A stretch of DNA of 48,050 nt from Halalkalibacter okhensis. Lineage in GTDB: Bacteria; Bacillota; Bacilli; Bacillales; Bacillaceae_D. The translations under genes and the position numbers were made by a program. The stretch spans positions 1 through 48,050 of the forward strand of contig NZ_JRJU01000029.1 of assembly GCF_000787375.1 (NCBI RefSeq), read 5' to 3'. Positions 9,159 to 18,785 of this stretch are shown one piece after another. The notes beneath the pieces were generated by a model. It was not told the DNA's origin, ran no database searches, and saw only the letters and a program-made list of their open reading frames with translations. Each line of letters starts with the position of its first letter. Position 1 is the first letter of the stretch.

Positions 9159-9746
9159 TTATTTTGCAAATACGTGATTACCAATACGAATGGTTTCTGT
9201 TCGTGTAGCATTCCAATGATTTGTTGCCGTTGCTGGATTATAGAAGAATAATGATCCCGAACCTTGTCCGCGAAATGCTAAGGCTTCATTAACAGCACGT
9301 ATAGATTCATTGTCAGCAGCACGGGTAATACGACCATTTTGTACTGGTGAGAAAGCATAGTATCCATTAGATACTTCGTTGATGACACCTGTTACTGTAT
9401 TAGGAAAATCTTTATGAGCAACACGATTCAATACTACGGTTGCAACTGCAACCTTTCCTGCGTATGGTTCACCTTCTGCTTCTGCACGAACTAATCGTGC
9501 TAGTAGGTCTTTCTCTGCTGTTGAAATAGAAGCAGGAATAGTTAATGTTTCTCCAACCATAAGCATAGAAGAATTCTTGTTGTTTGCTCGTTGGATGTCA
9601 GTAGCCGGAACGCCATATTGCTGTCCTAATTTATAAAAGGTATCTCCTGCAACAACCGAGTGTGTAACTGATTGTGCATGTGAATCGTTTCCTCCAATAA
9701 AGATAATGGCAGCTGCCGCGCAAATAGTAAACATGATTTTTTTCAT
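9159..9746 (-). CDS. LysM plus SleB/CwlJ-type cell wall hydrolase, secreted
   Basis: 195 residues: a signal peptide (about 1-24, ending SHAQ), one LysM peptidoglycan-binding domain (about 28-72, HSVVAGDTFYKLGQQYGVP to GETLTIP) and a hydrolase_2 (SleB/CwlJ) domain (about 80-195). The latter shows ARLVRAEAEGEPYAGKVAVA with the conserved Glu, then NRVAHKDFP, YYAFSPVQNG and FFYNP. SleB-like enzymes open the spore cortex at germination, but LysM-SleB proteins such as B. subtilis YkvT may act on vegetative or spore wall. The start follows AAGGAGGG by about 7 bases. Monocistronic. Confidence 0.9.
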   Translation of the reverse strand: MKKIMFTICAAAAIIFIGGNDSHAQSVTHSVVAGDTFYKLGQQYGVPATDIQRANNKNSSMLMVGETLTIPASISTAEKDLLARLVRAEAEGEPYAGKVAVATVVLNRVAHKDFPNTVTGVINEVSNGYYAFSPVQNGRITRAADNESIRAVNEALAFRGQGSGSLFFYNPATATNHWNATRTETIRIGNHVFAK

Positions 9747-10132
9747 AAGTTAAAGCCCTCCTTGGTAAATCGTACTCTACTAAACTAGCATAAAAATGGA
9801 GGAGAGGAAGTAGCTAACTTTTTCCAGTGAAAAATTGAGAGAACTTCGAGCTATGGTGCAGTAAGGAGCATGCTCTTTTTTTACAGTTATGTAACGAAAT
9901 GTGGAGAAACTTGTATTGGATTATTTTGAAAGAATTATGTAGTAGAATTAATGATCGGAGTCTTATTATTGTCTTTTCTTTGCAGTTGTTAGGATCATCT
10001 TCCAATTTATCAAGGTTTATCCTATTACAATAACAGCGTCAATCTTTGTTATCTGTAATATTGATGTTAACCAGTTGTAATACGTTTAAGGTATACTAGT
10101 CTTTAGGAATCATTACTGATTGGAGGAACGTT
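9747..10132. other. Intergenic region between divergent wall-enzyme genes
   Basis: 386 bases hold the 5' regions of the divergent SleB-like (-) and carboxypeptidase (+) genes. A TATACT hexamer at 10092-10097 could be the + strand -10, but no good -35 lies at 16-18 bases. An imperfect inverted repeat, TTACAATAAC against GTTATCTGTAA, spans about 10025-10060. No credible ORF with a ribosome site was found. Confidence 0.45.
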
Positions 10133-11254
10133 GTGAAGATAACATCAATCATGACAAGCATCCTTTGTTTTGTTGTCATCCTATTCCAATTATTTGAAGG
10201 AAATCATAAAATAGCAGCTGCAAACGAGAACTTGTCATTATATAGCGAAACAGCGATTCTTATGGACGCTGAGACAAAAGAGATATTATACAATCAAGAA
10301 ATGCACCAAAAAATGTATCCGGCAAGTATAACAAAGATTGTAACGGCTATTCTTGCAATTGAAGAAGGCAACCTTAATGATATTGTTACGGTAAGTAAGG
10401 AAGCTGTCAATGTCATTGGAACACGAGTTTATTTATTAGAGGATGAACAAGTACCTTTGTTAAAGCTAGTACAGGGCCTGCTAATTAATTCTGGTAATGA
10501 TGCAGGAACTGCTATTGCAGAGCATATGTCTGGAAGTGAAGAGCTCTTTTCAAGAAAGATGAACCGTTTCGTTCGAGAAGTTATTGGAGTAGAGGATACG
10601 TATTTTACCAATCCTCATGGTCTGTTTGATGAGAACCATGTCACTACAGCATATGATATGGCAATGATTACGCAATATGCGATGCAAAATGAAACATTTC
10701 GTGAGATTGTTGGGACAAAAGAGATGGAGTGGGTAGGAGAAGGATGGGAAACAGTAATCTATAATCATAATCGCTTACTATGGAATTATGATGGAGCAAC
10801 AGGCGTGAAAAATGGTTTTGTCCGCAATTCAGGCTATACTCTTGTTACTACTGCAAAGAGGAACGGAATGGAGCTAATTGCCGTTACATTAAACGCTCCT
10901 TCTGCTGATCATGCCTATAGTGACATGACTACATTGTTTGATTACGGTTTTGATCATTATCAAACCAATGTTGTGTTTAGCAATAAGGTGTTTGAGTCAG
11001 AAGCGGGTGAGCGTTTTGAATTGGATGAAGATCTTTATTTTCTTTCTAACCGAGATGAGGAGATCTCTGTAGACATTAATTCTCTTGGGCGACTATGGGT
11101 GAGAGGGGAAGACGATCGCATCATTAAAACAACGATGTTACATTCAAAAGAGAATCTAAATGAGGAAGATACTAGTGAAATAGTTGAAGAAGAAACAAAC
11201 TCATCATTTCTTCTTCAAATACTATCTCAAATTCGATCTAAGCTCTTGTTTTAA
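10133..11254 (+). CDS. D-alanyl-D-alanine carboxypeptidase (DacF-like penicillin-binding protein)
   Basis: 373-residue peptidase S11 enzyme trimming the terminal D-Ala from peptidoglycan stem peptides outside the membrane. A signal peptide covers about residues 1-30. Active-site motifs are SITK (Ser65, Lys68) and SGN (120-122). The third motif, normally KTG, reads KNG at 226-228 in GVKNGFVRNSG, which is unusual. The C-terminal tail is acidic and then hydrophobic (FLLQILSQI), as for the membrane-binding amphipathic tails of low-mass PBPs. The GTG start at 10133 follows TGGAGG. A GC-rich hairpin follows the gene. Confidence 0.9.
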   Translation: MKITSIMTSILCFVVILFQLFEGNHKIAAANENLSLYSETAILMDAETKEILYNQEMHQKMYPASITKIVTAILAIEEGNLNDIVTVSKEAVNVIGTRVYLLEDEQVPLLKLVQGLLINSGNDAGTAIAEHMSGSEELFSRKMNRFVREVIGVEDTYFTNPHGLFDENHVTTAYDMAMITQYAMQNETFREIVGTKEMEWVGEGWETVIYNHNRLLWNYDGATGVKNGFVRNSGYTLVTTAKRNGMELIAVTLNAPSADHAYSDMTTLFDYGFDHYQTNVVFSNKVFESEAGERFELDEDLYFLSNRDEEISVDINSLGRLWVRGEDDRIIKTTMLHSKENLNEEDTSEIVEEETNSSFLLQILSQIRSKLLF

Positions 11255-11280
11255 TAAGACATTTTAAAAAGGACAAAGTA

Positions 11281-11318
11281 GGGCGCCTGTTATGAGTAGA
11301 TTCTCATAACAGGCGCCC
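11281..11318. terminator. Perfect 16-bp hairpin between convergent genes
   Basis: GGGCGCCTGTTATGAG, loop TAGATT, CTCATAACAGGCGCCC. The stem is perfect and GC-rich but has no T run on either side, so it may be an unusual terminator or an mRNA 3'-end stabiliser. Confidence 0.6.
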
Positions 11319-11356
11319 AAGTTCATTGATCGAGACTTATATGTTCAAGTTAGTCT

Positions 11357-12310
11357 CTACATTTTTTTTAGATGGACCGCTTCTACTCGATGCCCGGCTC
11401 CTTTTTTTAGGATAAGGTCGGCTCTATGGCGAGTAGGGCGAATGTTTTTTTCAAGATTGATGGCGTTAATTGTTGTCCAAATGTCTTTAGCGATATCATA
11501 AGCTTGGGTATCACTTAAATGACGATAACGGTGAAAGAACGACTCTGATTGTTGAAATGCCGTATTTCTAAGCAATTTGAATCGTTCAATATACCAAGAG
11601 CGGATATCCTCTTCCTCCGCATCGACATAAATAGAATAGTCAAAGAAATCGGAGACGAACACTTGAGGAATTCGTCTGTCTTTTTTGTTTACTTGTAATA
11701 CATTAATTCCTTCAACAATGACGACATCTGGCTCAATGATTTTTTGAACAGTATCCTCTAATATATCGTAAGTTAAATGGGAATACATGGGTGCTTCGAT
11801 GTAAGCGTAACCAGATTTCAGTTCGTATAGAAAACGGATTAATCGACCAATGTCATAGCTCTCAGGAAATCCTTTTCGTTTCATAAGTCCACGCTCTTCT
11901 AGCACGGCATTAGGATATAAAAATCCGTCTGTAGTGATTAAATCTACTTTGGGTGAATTTGGCCAGCGTGAAGCGAGTGCTTGAATGAGTCGTGCTGTCG
12001 TACTTTTTCCAACCGATACGCTTCCGGCAACTCCAATAACAAAAGGAACTTTCTTTGTTTTTTTCTGTAAGAAATTACTAACATTTTCGTGTAAGTTAAC
12101 AGAATGAGTCATATGCATATAAAGCAGCTGTGATAATGGAAGGTAAATATCATTAACCTCATCTGCAGAAATGGTCTCATCAATTCCCCCAAGCTTTTCA
12201 CGTTCAAGGGCAGATAAAATTTCAGTAGTAGACTGAGACAATTTTGCCCATTCAGCACGGCTAAATTGGGTGTAGGCAGATAAAGGTACAGATTTATTTA
12301 ATGTAGCCAT
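11357..12310 (-). CDS. coaA: Pantothenate kinase, type I (CoaA)
   Basis: Phosphorylates pantothenate with ATP, the first step of coenzyme A synthesis. Its 317 residues match the prokaryotic type I enzyme. The P-loop is [12 protein letters not shown] (about 97-108), followed by [42 protein letters not shown] and the C-terminal [15 protein letters not shown]. The ATG follows AAAAGGAGA. It stands alone, convergent with the carboxypeptidase and divergent from topB. Many Bacillaceae carry type II or III kinases as well; whether this one does is not visible here. Confidence 0.96.
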   Translation of the reverse strand: MATLNKSVPLSAYTQFSRAEWAKLSQSTTEILSALEREKLGGIDETISADEVNDIYLPLSQLLYMHMTHSVNLHENVSNFLQKKTKKVPFVIGVAGSVSVGKSTTARLIQALASRWPNSPKVDLITTDGFLYPNAVLEERGLMKRKGFPESYDIGRLIRFLYELKSGYAYIEAPMYSHLTYDILEDTVQKIIEPDVVIVEGINVLQVNKKDRRIPQVFVSDFFDYSIYVDAEEEDIRSWYIERFKLLRNTAFQQSESFFHRYRHLSDTQAYDIAKDIWTTINAINLEKNIRPTRHRADLILKKGAGHRVEAVHLKKM

Positions 12311-12473
12311 AATGTTCTCCTTTTATTGTTTATAATTAAAAGGTGATAAAGATGAAAAGTATCTTTTTGTATAGTAACACTATTTTAGATGGAAAGGGGA
12401 ATTTTTCACTCATAATTTTCAAGATTGAGTTATAATTAAGCAAAAGTTGTGTAGCGAAAGGATAGAAAAAGGG

Positions 12474-14618
12474 ATGAAAGTAATTATCGCAGAGAAGCCG
12501 GACCAAGGAGCGAAGTTAGCTGCACCTTATCAATCCGTAAAAAAGGCAGGGTATATTGAAATAAAAAAAACAGCTCAGTTCCCAAAAGGCGCCTATATTA
12601 CATGGGCAGTCGGCCACTTATGTGAACTTGTTCCACCCCAATCCTACGATGAAAAATGGAAGTCATGGAAGCTAGATACATTACCTATTGTACCTACACG
12701 GTTTTTGCATCAGGTATCAAAAGGCAAATGGAAGCAATTTCAAGTAATAAAAAAATTGGTCCAACAGTCGAATGTTTCTGAGATCATCATGGCAGGGGAT
12801 GCTGGACGTGAAGGGGAATTGATCGTTCGATTAATTATTGAGCAATGTAGTGTCCAAAAGCCTTTAAAGCGTCTTTGGCTGTCTTCTCTTACAAAAAAAG
12901 CAGTGGAGGAAGGCTTTCGCACACTGAAAACAGAGGAACAAACAAGACCTTTGTATTATGAAGCATTAAGTAGATCATGTGCAGATTGGCTCGTTGGAAT
13001 GAATGCATCAAGAGTTTACACTCTTCTGTTACAAAAAGAAGGAATCTCAGATGTTTTTTCAACAGGAAGAGTTCAAACTCCGACCTTAGCACTTATAGTA
13101 AAGAGGGAAAAAGAGATTGAAGCCTTTCAACCTGAACCATTTTGGGAAGTTTCAGCTACATTTGCTATAGGAGAAAAAGAATTCAAAGGTGTGTGGCACA
13201 AAGATGGGAAGACGCGTATAATAACGGCAGAAATGGCAGAGAAAATTTCCTTGTTCTGTAAAGGAAAGCAGGCTACGATTCTCGATGTAAAGCAGGAAGA
13301 AAAAAAGTATAAGCCGCCTTTTTTATTTACTCTATCAAGTTTGCAAACCATTGCCAATCAACGTTTTCGTTATTCACCGAAAAAAACACTCGATATTGCG
13401 CAAAAACTCTATGTGAAAGGTTTTATCTCATATCCGCGTACAGATTCTCCTTTTGTTACAAAGGGAGAAGCATTCACGTTTCCGACCATTCTTGAGAGAT
13501 TATCAATGAAGCAGGAATATTCATCGTATTTTCCTCTCCCTGTTGCATCCATAATGGGCAATCCACGTTTTGTGAATGACCAGAAAGTAACTGACCATTA
13601 TGCGATCATTCCAACTGAACAAGTACCTAACCTGGAAAAACTAACACAAGAAGAAATGCATATTTATGATCTAGTAGTGCGCTCACTTCTTGCAGCTCAC
13701 CAAGAGGATGCCATTGTGAACACGACAACAGTTGAAACACTCGTAGATAAGCGTGCGACGTTTGTCTCAAAAGGGAAAATTGTGAAACAGTTAGGTTGGA
13801 GAAAAATCATTCAGACTAAACGAGAAAAAGATCAAGAACTTCCTGACCTTGAAATAGGTGAAACTGGTCAAGTGAAAAAAATTGAGACGAAAGAATCAGT
13901 TACACAACCACCTAAAAGATATACTGAGGGTCAACTTATTAATGTCATGAAAACCGCTGGGAAACAATTGACTGATACAGAACTTGAAAAAGTATTAATG
14001 GAATCACAAGGCTTGGGGACTGAAGCAACAAGAGCAGGAATTATTTCCATTTTAAAAGACAGGGGGTATATGACGGTAACCGAAAACACCGTTTACCCAA
14101 CTGAAAAAGGTCGGTTGTTAATTGAAGCATTAGGATCTAGTCTTTTGACATCCGCAGAGATGACGGCTAAGTGGGAACAACGTTTACGTGAGATTGGAAA
14201 AGGAGAGGCATCACCTGCACTCTTTATGGAACAAACTAAAAAGCTGGTTACTCATCTACTAGATGAAGCAAGTAGGCAGGCGGCGTCATGGGATTTTTCA
14301 AATTATGACACTGCGTCTATGCAAAAGAAACCAAAGAGAGGTAAACGTCGGTCTACGTCACTAGGTAAATGTCCGGAATGTGGGGGAGTGATACTCGATA
14401 AAGGGACGTTTTTTGGTTGTAGTCAATTTCATTCACAGCAGTGTCGTTTTACAATTTCTAAGGTCATTCTTGGTAAAAAAATCAGGCAAAAAGATGTGAA
14501 AGCTTTATTAAAAGATGGTAAGACCGAGACGATCGAAGGATTTATAAAAGAAGATAAATCATTCAAAGCAACCCTTGTTTGGGATAAAACAGAAAAGAAA
14601 ATAACGTTTCAGTTTTAA
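12474..14618 (+). CDS. topB: DNA topoisomerase III (TopB)
   Basis: Type IA topoisomerase that decatenates and relaxes DNA by single-strand passage. 714 residues, close to B. subtilis TopB. The Toprim domain starts at residue 1 (MKVIIAEKPDQG, then MAGDAGREGELIVR). The catalytic Tyr is in FISYPRTDS near 330. TEATRAGII and a C-terminal zinc-ribbon-like region (KCPECGGVILDKGTFFGC..CRF, about 640-675) follow. Start: the ATG at 12474 is preferred to one 27 bases upstream because it lies directly at the conserved N-terminus and follows purine-rich AAAGGATAGAAAAAGGG. A strong hairpin terminator follows. Confidence 0.96.
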   Translation: MKVIIAEKPDQGAKLAAPYQSVKKAGYIEIKKTAQFPKGAYITWAVGHLCELVPPQSYDEKWKSWKLDTLPIVPTRFLHQVSKGKWKQFQVIKKLVQQSNVSEIIMAGDAGREGELIVRLIIEQCSVQKPLKRLWLSSLTKKAVEEGFRTLKTEEQTRPLYYEALSRSCADWLVGMNASRVYTLLLQKEGISDVFSTGRVQTPTLALIVKREKEIEAFQPEPFWEVSATFAIGEKEFKGVWHKDGKTRIITAEMAEKISLFCKGKQATILDVKQEEKKYKPPFLFTLSSLQTIANQRFRYSPKKTLDIAQKLYVKGFISYPRTDSPFVTKGEAFTFPTILERLSMKQEYSSYFPLPVASIMGNPRFVNDQKVTDHYAIIPTEQVPNLEKLTQEEMHIYDLVVRSLLAAHQEDAIVNTTTVETLVDKRATFVSKGKIVKQLGWRKIIQTKREKDQELPDLEIGETGQVKKIETKESVTQPPKRYTEGQLINVMKTAGKQLTDTELEKVLMESQGLGTEATRAGIISILKDRGYMTVTENTVYPTEKGRLLIEALGSSLLTSAEMTAKWEQRLREIGKGEASPALFMEQTKKLVTHLLDEASRQAASWDFSNYDTASMQKKPKRGKRRSTSLGKCPECGGVILDKGTFFGCSQFHSQQCRFTISKVILGKKIRQKDVKALLKDGKTETIEGFIKEDKSFKATLVWDKTEKKITFQF

Positions 14619-14636
14619 CGTTCAAATTTTGAAAAG

Positions 14637-14680
14637 AGATAGCTAGGATAGAGTCTAACGTGTCCTAGCTATCTTTTTTT
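14637..14680. terminator. Terminator after topB
   Basis: AGATAGCTAGGA (14637-14648) pairs perfectly with TCCTAGCTATCT (14663-14674) and is followed by a T run. A-rich bases on the left let it also work for the convergent small gene. Confidence 0.9.
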
Positions 14681-15003
14681 AAAAGTGATGAAAGAAAATC
14701 TCCAACTGGAACATCACGGACTTGATCAATGAGTTTATCTAATTCTGATTTCTTTTGAACTGTAAGTGACCCTTCAAGCAATACTTGAATCGTTTTATCC
14801 TTATCAACAAGAATGGATTGAACACTTAATGCATTTGTTAAAATTGCTGTTATCACAGCGATTTGATTGGGAGTTAATTTAGCTTGAGGATCTACTTCTT
14901 TCCTCTGTCGCTTTTGTGGCTGTTGTGGATGTTGCTGTTGCTGATATTGCTGCTGCTGATATTGATAAGGGTTTTGATAGTAAGGTGGTCCATTACGAAA
15001 CAT
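14665..15003 (-). CDS. Hypothetical protein with Gln/Tyr-rich N-terminus
   Basis: 112 residues. The first 30 are Tyr/Gln/Pro-rich (YYQNPYQYQQQQYQQQQ) and low in complexity; residues 40-112 form a compact predicted helical region (LTPNQIAVITAILTNALSV, then KDKTIQVLLEGSLTVQKKSELDKLID). No signal peptide or membrane segment. I do not recognise the family; a spore-coat-associated role would fit the low-complexity head but is only a guess. The ATG follows AGGGAGGG. The 3' end overlaps the topB terminator. Confidence 0.75.
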   Translation of the reverse strand: MFRNGPPYYQNPYQYQQQQYQQQQHPQQPQKRQRKEVDPQAKLTPNQIAVITAILTNALSVQSILVDKDKTIQVLLEGSLTVQKKSELDKLIDQVRDVPVGDFLSSLLKKDS

Positions 15004-15026
15004 CCCAAACCCTCCCTATAAGTAGA

Positions 15027-15167
15027 TTAATCAAATAAAAGTAACGGACTAGCTGGATCGTCCGGACTAAATGTTTCCCCGTTACCTGTGAATTTTCCGG
15101 TTGTGAAACTAATAAATAGTAAAAGAACAACAGCGAAAAGTATCTTTGCTCTTAGGCTTTCGTCCAT
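15027..15167 (-). CDS. Small single-pass membrane protein (46 aa)
   Basis: A short frame encodes MDESLRAKILFAVVLLLFIS, then an extracytoplasmic-looking acidic tail ending DDPASPLLLFD. Residues 8-22 are a hydrophobic helix. GAGGGTGG lies about 6 bases before the ATG. It sits 23 bases upstream of the Gln-rich gene on the same strand, so the two could be cotranscribed. Function unknown; evidence is a plausible ribosome site, clean start-stop and membrane composition. Confidence 0.6.
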   Translation of the reverse strand: MDESLRAKILFAVVLLLFISFTTGKFTGNGETFSPDDPASPLLLFD

Positions 15168-15336
15168 AGTGCCACCCTCTTTTTCTTTCATGTTTCTTTA
15201 TCGTATTCGGTTTGAAGTCATTATGTTCTTCTTTTACGGCTCCGTTTTTAAAGTCATATTTTTTCGTAGAAAAGGCAGAAGTTGGTTCATTTTAGACAAA
15301 CTCTTCATATAGTGGTTATGAGGAGGGTGTCATCAA

Positions 15337-16167
15337 ATGGGGGTTGTGAGAACGGACAAGTGGTTATATCACTACAATAATAGGTGGATGAACGCAACGA
15401 CAATGGAAGAAAAAGTGGAATGTCAACGTGATGTAATCATTAGACCGCTATGTAATATCTTTTCAACTGATGATATTCTAGGGCTTCATCAGTATCTCAT
15501 TCGGATGGGGTTATTTCTACCAGATCAATCGATAAATTTAGAATATGAAAAATGGAGCGAGTCGTTACCATGGTTCATTATTCAGGATCAATTTTTAAAG
15601 CTGAAGAAAAAGTGGAATGGACCAGATGCCAAAATATATATATTGCCTATGAATCAAAAAGATCCATTTTTAAGAACAGAGCTAGGTGGTAAAACAGGGT
15701 TATCTTTAGACAATGCAATTGTTCTTTTTATTGATTCGACTACAACGAAGGAAGATTTACAAGCATTAATAACTCATGAATACAACCATATATGTCGTCT
15801 GAGCAGAATGAATCAATCAGAGGAATCAGTGACCTTTCTAGAATCCATGATCATGGAGGGATTGGCTGAATTTGCTGTAAAAGAGGAACTTGGAAAGAGC
15901 GCATGTGCTTCTTGGACCACACGATATGATCATGTTTCAATCGGTCCGTGGTTTGAAAGGTGGGTGCGGCCCCACTTATGGAAGGAAGGGAGACAAAATT
16001 ATCTCTCTTATCTATATGGAAACAAAGAACTAGGGATCCCGTTATGGTTAGGGTATTATACAGGCTATAAAATGGTCCAATCAGCTACGAATGAAACAGA
16101 CACGACAATACAATTATTACCTTTATCTGCTGATGCGTTTCTTGATCGATCTTTGTTCAAAACTTGA
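15337..16167 (+). CDS. YjaZ-like DUF2268 putative zinc metalloprotease
   Basis: 276-residue cytosolic protein matching the B. subtilis YjaZ family (DUF2268, putative Zn-dependent protease). The zinc motif HEYNH lies near residues 147-151, and the downstream EGLAEF near 178 supplies the third ligand expected of a gluzincin. No signal peptide. The ATG follows GAGGAGGG. yjaZ lies just after fabF in B. subtilis; here about 13 kb of other genes separates the two, while yjbA still follows closely. Substrate unknown. Confidence 0.87.
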   Translation: MGVVRTDKWLYHYNNRWMNATTMEEKVECQRDVIIRPLCNIFSTDDILGLHQYLIRMGLFLPDQSINLEYEKWSESLPWFIIQDQFLKLKKKWNGPDAKIYILPMNQKDPFLRTELGGKTGLSLDNAIVLFIDSTTTKEDLQALITHEYNHICRLSRMNQSEESVTFLESMIMEGLAEFAVKEELGKSACASWTTRYDHVSIGPWFERWVRPHLWKEGRQNYLSYLYGNKELGIPLWLGYYTGYKMVQSATNETDTTIQLLPLSADAFLDRSLFKT

Positions 16168-16202
16168 GGGGTGAGAAAAATGGTCGTTTGTTGTGATAGC
16201 TC

Positions 16203-16427
16203 ATGATTAGATTGTTTTTTGTTCTAGTTGGGTTTTCATTCGCGGTAATAGGTGGCGTAACAATATTGGCCTATTTGAATTTGTTAATAACAGGATATAC
16301 GTCGTTAATGTATGTTCAGTTTCTACTGCACAGGATTGAATTTTATTTTTTCATATTTGGGGTAGTGATCATTATTGTCTCCATGACGTTTCCGATGAAA
16401 AGAAGTAAAAAACAAAAAAAATCATAG
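16203..16427 (+). CDS. Small two-helix membrane protein
   Basis: 74 residues with two hydrophobic segments (about 3-28 and 42-65) and a basic tail ending KRSKKQKKS, so both ends are probably cytoplasmic. No strong ribosome site stands directly before the ATG. Instead an 8-codon frame (MVVCCDSS) starting at 16180, with GAGGGGTG upstream, stops in the overlap TCATGA, suggesting translational coupling. It lies 35 bases after the YjaZ-like gene and is probably in its operon. Function unknown. Confidence 0.7.
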   Translation: MIRLFFVLVGFSFAVIGGVTILAYLNLLITGYTSLMYVQFLLHRIEFYFFIFGVVIIIVSMTFPMKRSKKQKKS

Positions 16428-16522
16428 AACAAATTGGAATGAATTGAGAGAGTGTGGAATAAACTGGTTCTCCCCTGCCTATACTGTTGATACAAAACGA
16501 ATTACAGTAAGGGGGGTTTTTT

Positions 16523-17266
16523 ATGGTCCATATCCGGGACGTATGGGTCAATTGGTTCGAAGGGGAGGAAAATGGATATAACGTCTGTGATTTTCATGAA
16601 TGGCGAAGTGATGACAGAATTGAAGTATTAGATCAAGCCATTTTAGTGTATGTTACAACGAATCTATTCCATTTTATTGAAAATGACCTATCTGATTTGC
16701 CAGAAGAATTATTAGCGGAAGTACATCAACAGAGTTACCTCAGAAAAAATATGTCACGAATCCAATTAGATTATTGTTTTATTGCAACTGATGGTGAAAG
16801 GATTATCGCAATTGATACAATGGGGTACAAAACTCCTATAAGAAAAAGTCGTCTTACCCCAAGACAAGAGCAATTGGTATATGAACAATTAAAACAAAAT
16901 GTACTGAAACAATTTGACTTACCTCAAGCTGTAGAAAAACAATATCATATTCTTTCCCCGAATCCAGAAGATCTATGGGGATTGACGAGAAAAGAGCGTC
17001 AACTAAAACAGTTATTGTATATGGCACTTGATCAACTTTATTCAACTGGAACTGATGCAGAAGTAAGGTATTGGTATACAGAATGGAGTCCGAATGACTA
17101 TGTTCGAATTCAAATGCTTAATCGGGATGAAGCGTGGGAGCAGCTTTATTCAGAAATACGTCAAGGCTGGACTGAAAGACACCATCAATTATGTGAAGCG
17201 TTAGTTAGAGGGCAAGCCTTCTTTGAAAAGCTTTGGGAACTTGAACATGGGACAAGCGTTAAATAA
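16523..17266 (+). CDS. yjbA: YjbA family (DUF3603) protein
   Basis: 247-residue soluble protein recognised as B. subtilis YjbA by its position between yjaZ and trpS and by its sequence character: [49 protein letters not shown], and the acidic/aromatic [13 protein letters not shown]. No catalytic motif is evident and the function is unknown. The ATG follows a long G run (AAGGGGGG) by 7 bases. A TACTGTTGATAC-like AT-rich stretch upstream (about 16480-16495) may be a promoter. A hairpin follows the gene. Confidence 0.87.
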   Translation: MVHIRDVWVNWFEGEENGYNVCDFHEWRSDDRIEVLDQAILVYVTTNLFHFIENDLSDLPEELLAEVHQQSYLRKNMSRIQLDYCFIATDGERIIAIDTMGYKTPIRKSRLTPRQEQLVYEQLKQNVLKQFDLPQAVEKQYHILSPNPEDLWGLTRKERQLKQLLYMALDQLYSTGTDAEVRYWYTEWSPNDYVRIQMLNRDEAWEQLYSEIRQGWTERHHQLCEALVRGQAFFEKLWELEHGTSVK

Positions 17267-17313
17267 TGAACGGTTTGTGAACAAGTATAGAGCGAATCGT
17301 AATAAGCATACTA

Positions 17314-17354
17314 ATGCCTAAGAATTAGCCTGATTTGGCTTTTTCTTAGGCATT
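17314..17354 (+). terminator. Terminator after yjbA
   Basis: AATGCCTAAGA pairs with TCTTAGGCATT, and nested inside is AGCC-TGATTT-GGCT followed by TTTT. Lies about 45 bases after the yjbA stop. Confidence 0.75.
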
Positions 17355-17419
17355 TACAATGTATTAGATCTCTCCTATAATAAATAAAGAAATGTTAATA
17401 GGCATGAGGAGGGGACAGA

Positions 17420-17533
17420 ATGGATAACTTCGCATACACAGTCATGCAAATTCTTACGGTTGTATTACTAGTTGGAACTCTTGGGCTTTCATTTTTCGTT
17501 GGGAAAATTATGAAGAAAAATAGTGGTTATTAA
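17420..17533 (+). CDS. Small membrane protein (37 aa)
   Basis: MDNFAYTVMQILTVVLLVGT followed by LGLSFFVGKIMKK and a short polar tail: one hydrophobic helix covering about residues 8-30, then basic residues, so Nout/Cin is likely. GAGGAGGGG lies about 6 bases before the ATG, a strong ribosome site. It is flanked by the yjbA terminator and a perfect 10-bp terminator, so it is its own transcription unit. Function unknown. Confidence 0.72.
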   Translation: MDNFAYTVMQILTVVLLVGTLGLSFFVGKIMKKNSGY

Positions 17534-17570
17534 TTAACCATCAGAACGAAGGCTAATCGGAATGAAAAAA

Positions 17571-17604
17571 CGAAGGACAAGAAGTAGTTGTCCTTCGTTT
17601 TTTT
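17571..17604. terminator. Bidirectional terminator between small gene and trpS
   Basis: CGAAGGACAA, loop GAAGTAG, TTGTCCTTCG is a perfect 10-bp stem flanked by A6 on the left and T7 on the right. Confidence 0.93.
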
Positions 17605-17605
17605 A

Positions 17606-18625
<1,020 letters not shown>

Positions 18626-18785
18626 TTATACATCAAATCATATCAGATTGTTTCCAAAAAACATAGGCACATACTTTATGTAAAAAGACACTTTTTTCAT
18701 ACGGCAGATGTGAATGTTCTGCAAGAAAAAGTAAACACTAACTTTATCGTATTTCGTATCTGGTTCAAGGAAGTGAGGTTCGCTT

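Noticed and set aside
9814-10005. 63-codon - strand frame in the wall-enzyme intergenic region
   Set aside because: No ribosome site, unusual composition and overlaps expected promoter sequence of the divergent genes.
15088-15312. 74-codon + strand frame before the YjaZ-like gene
   Set aside because: Low-complexity Phe/Ile-rich translation opposite the 46-residue membrane gene; no ribosome site.
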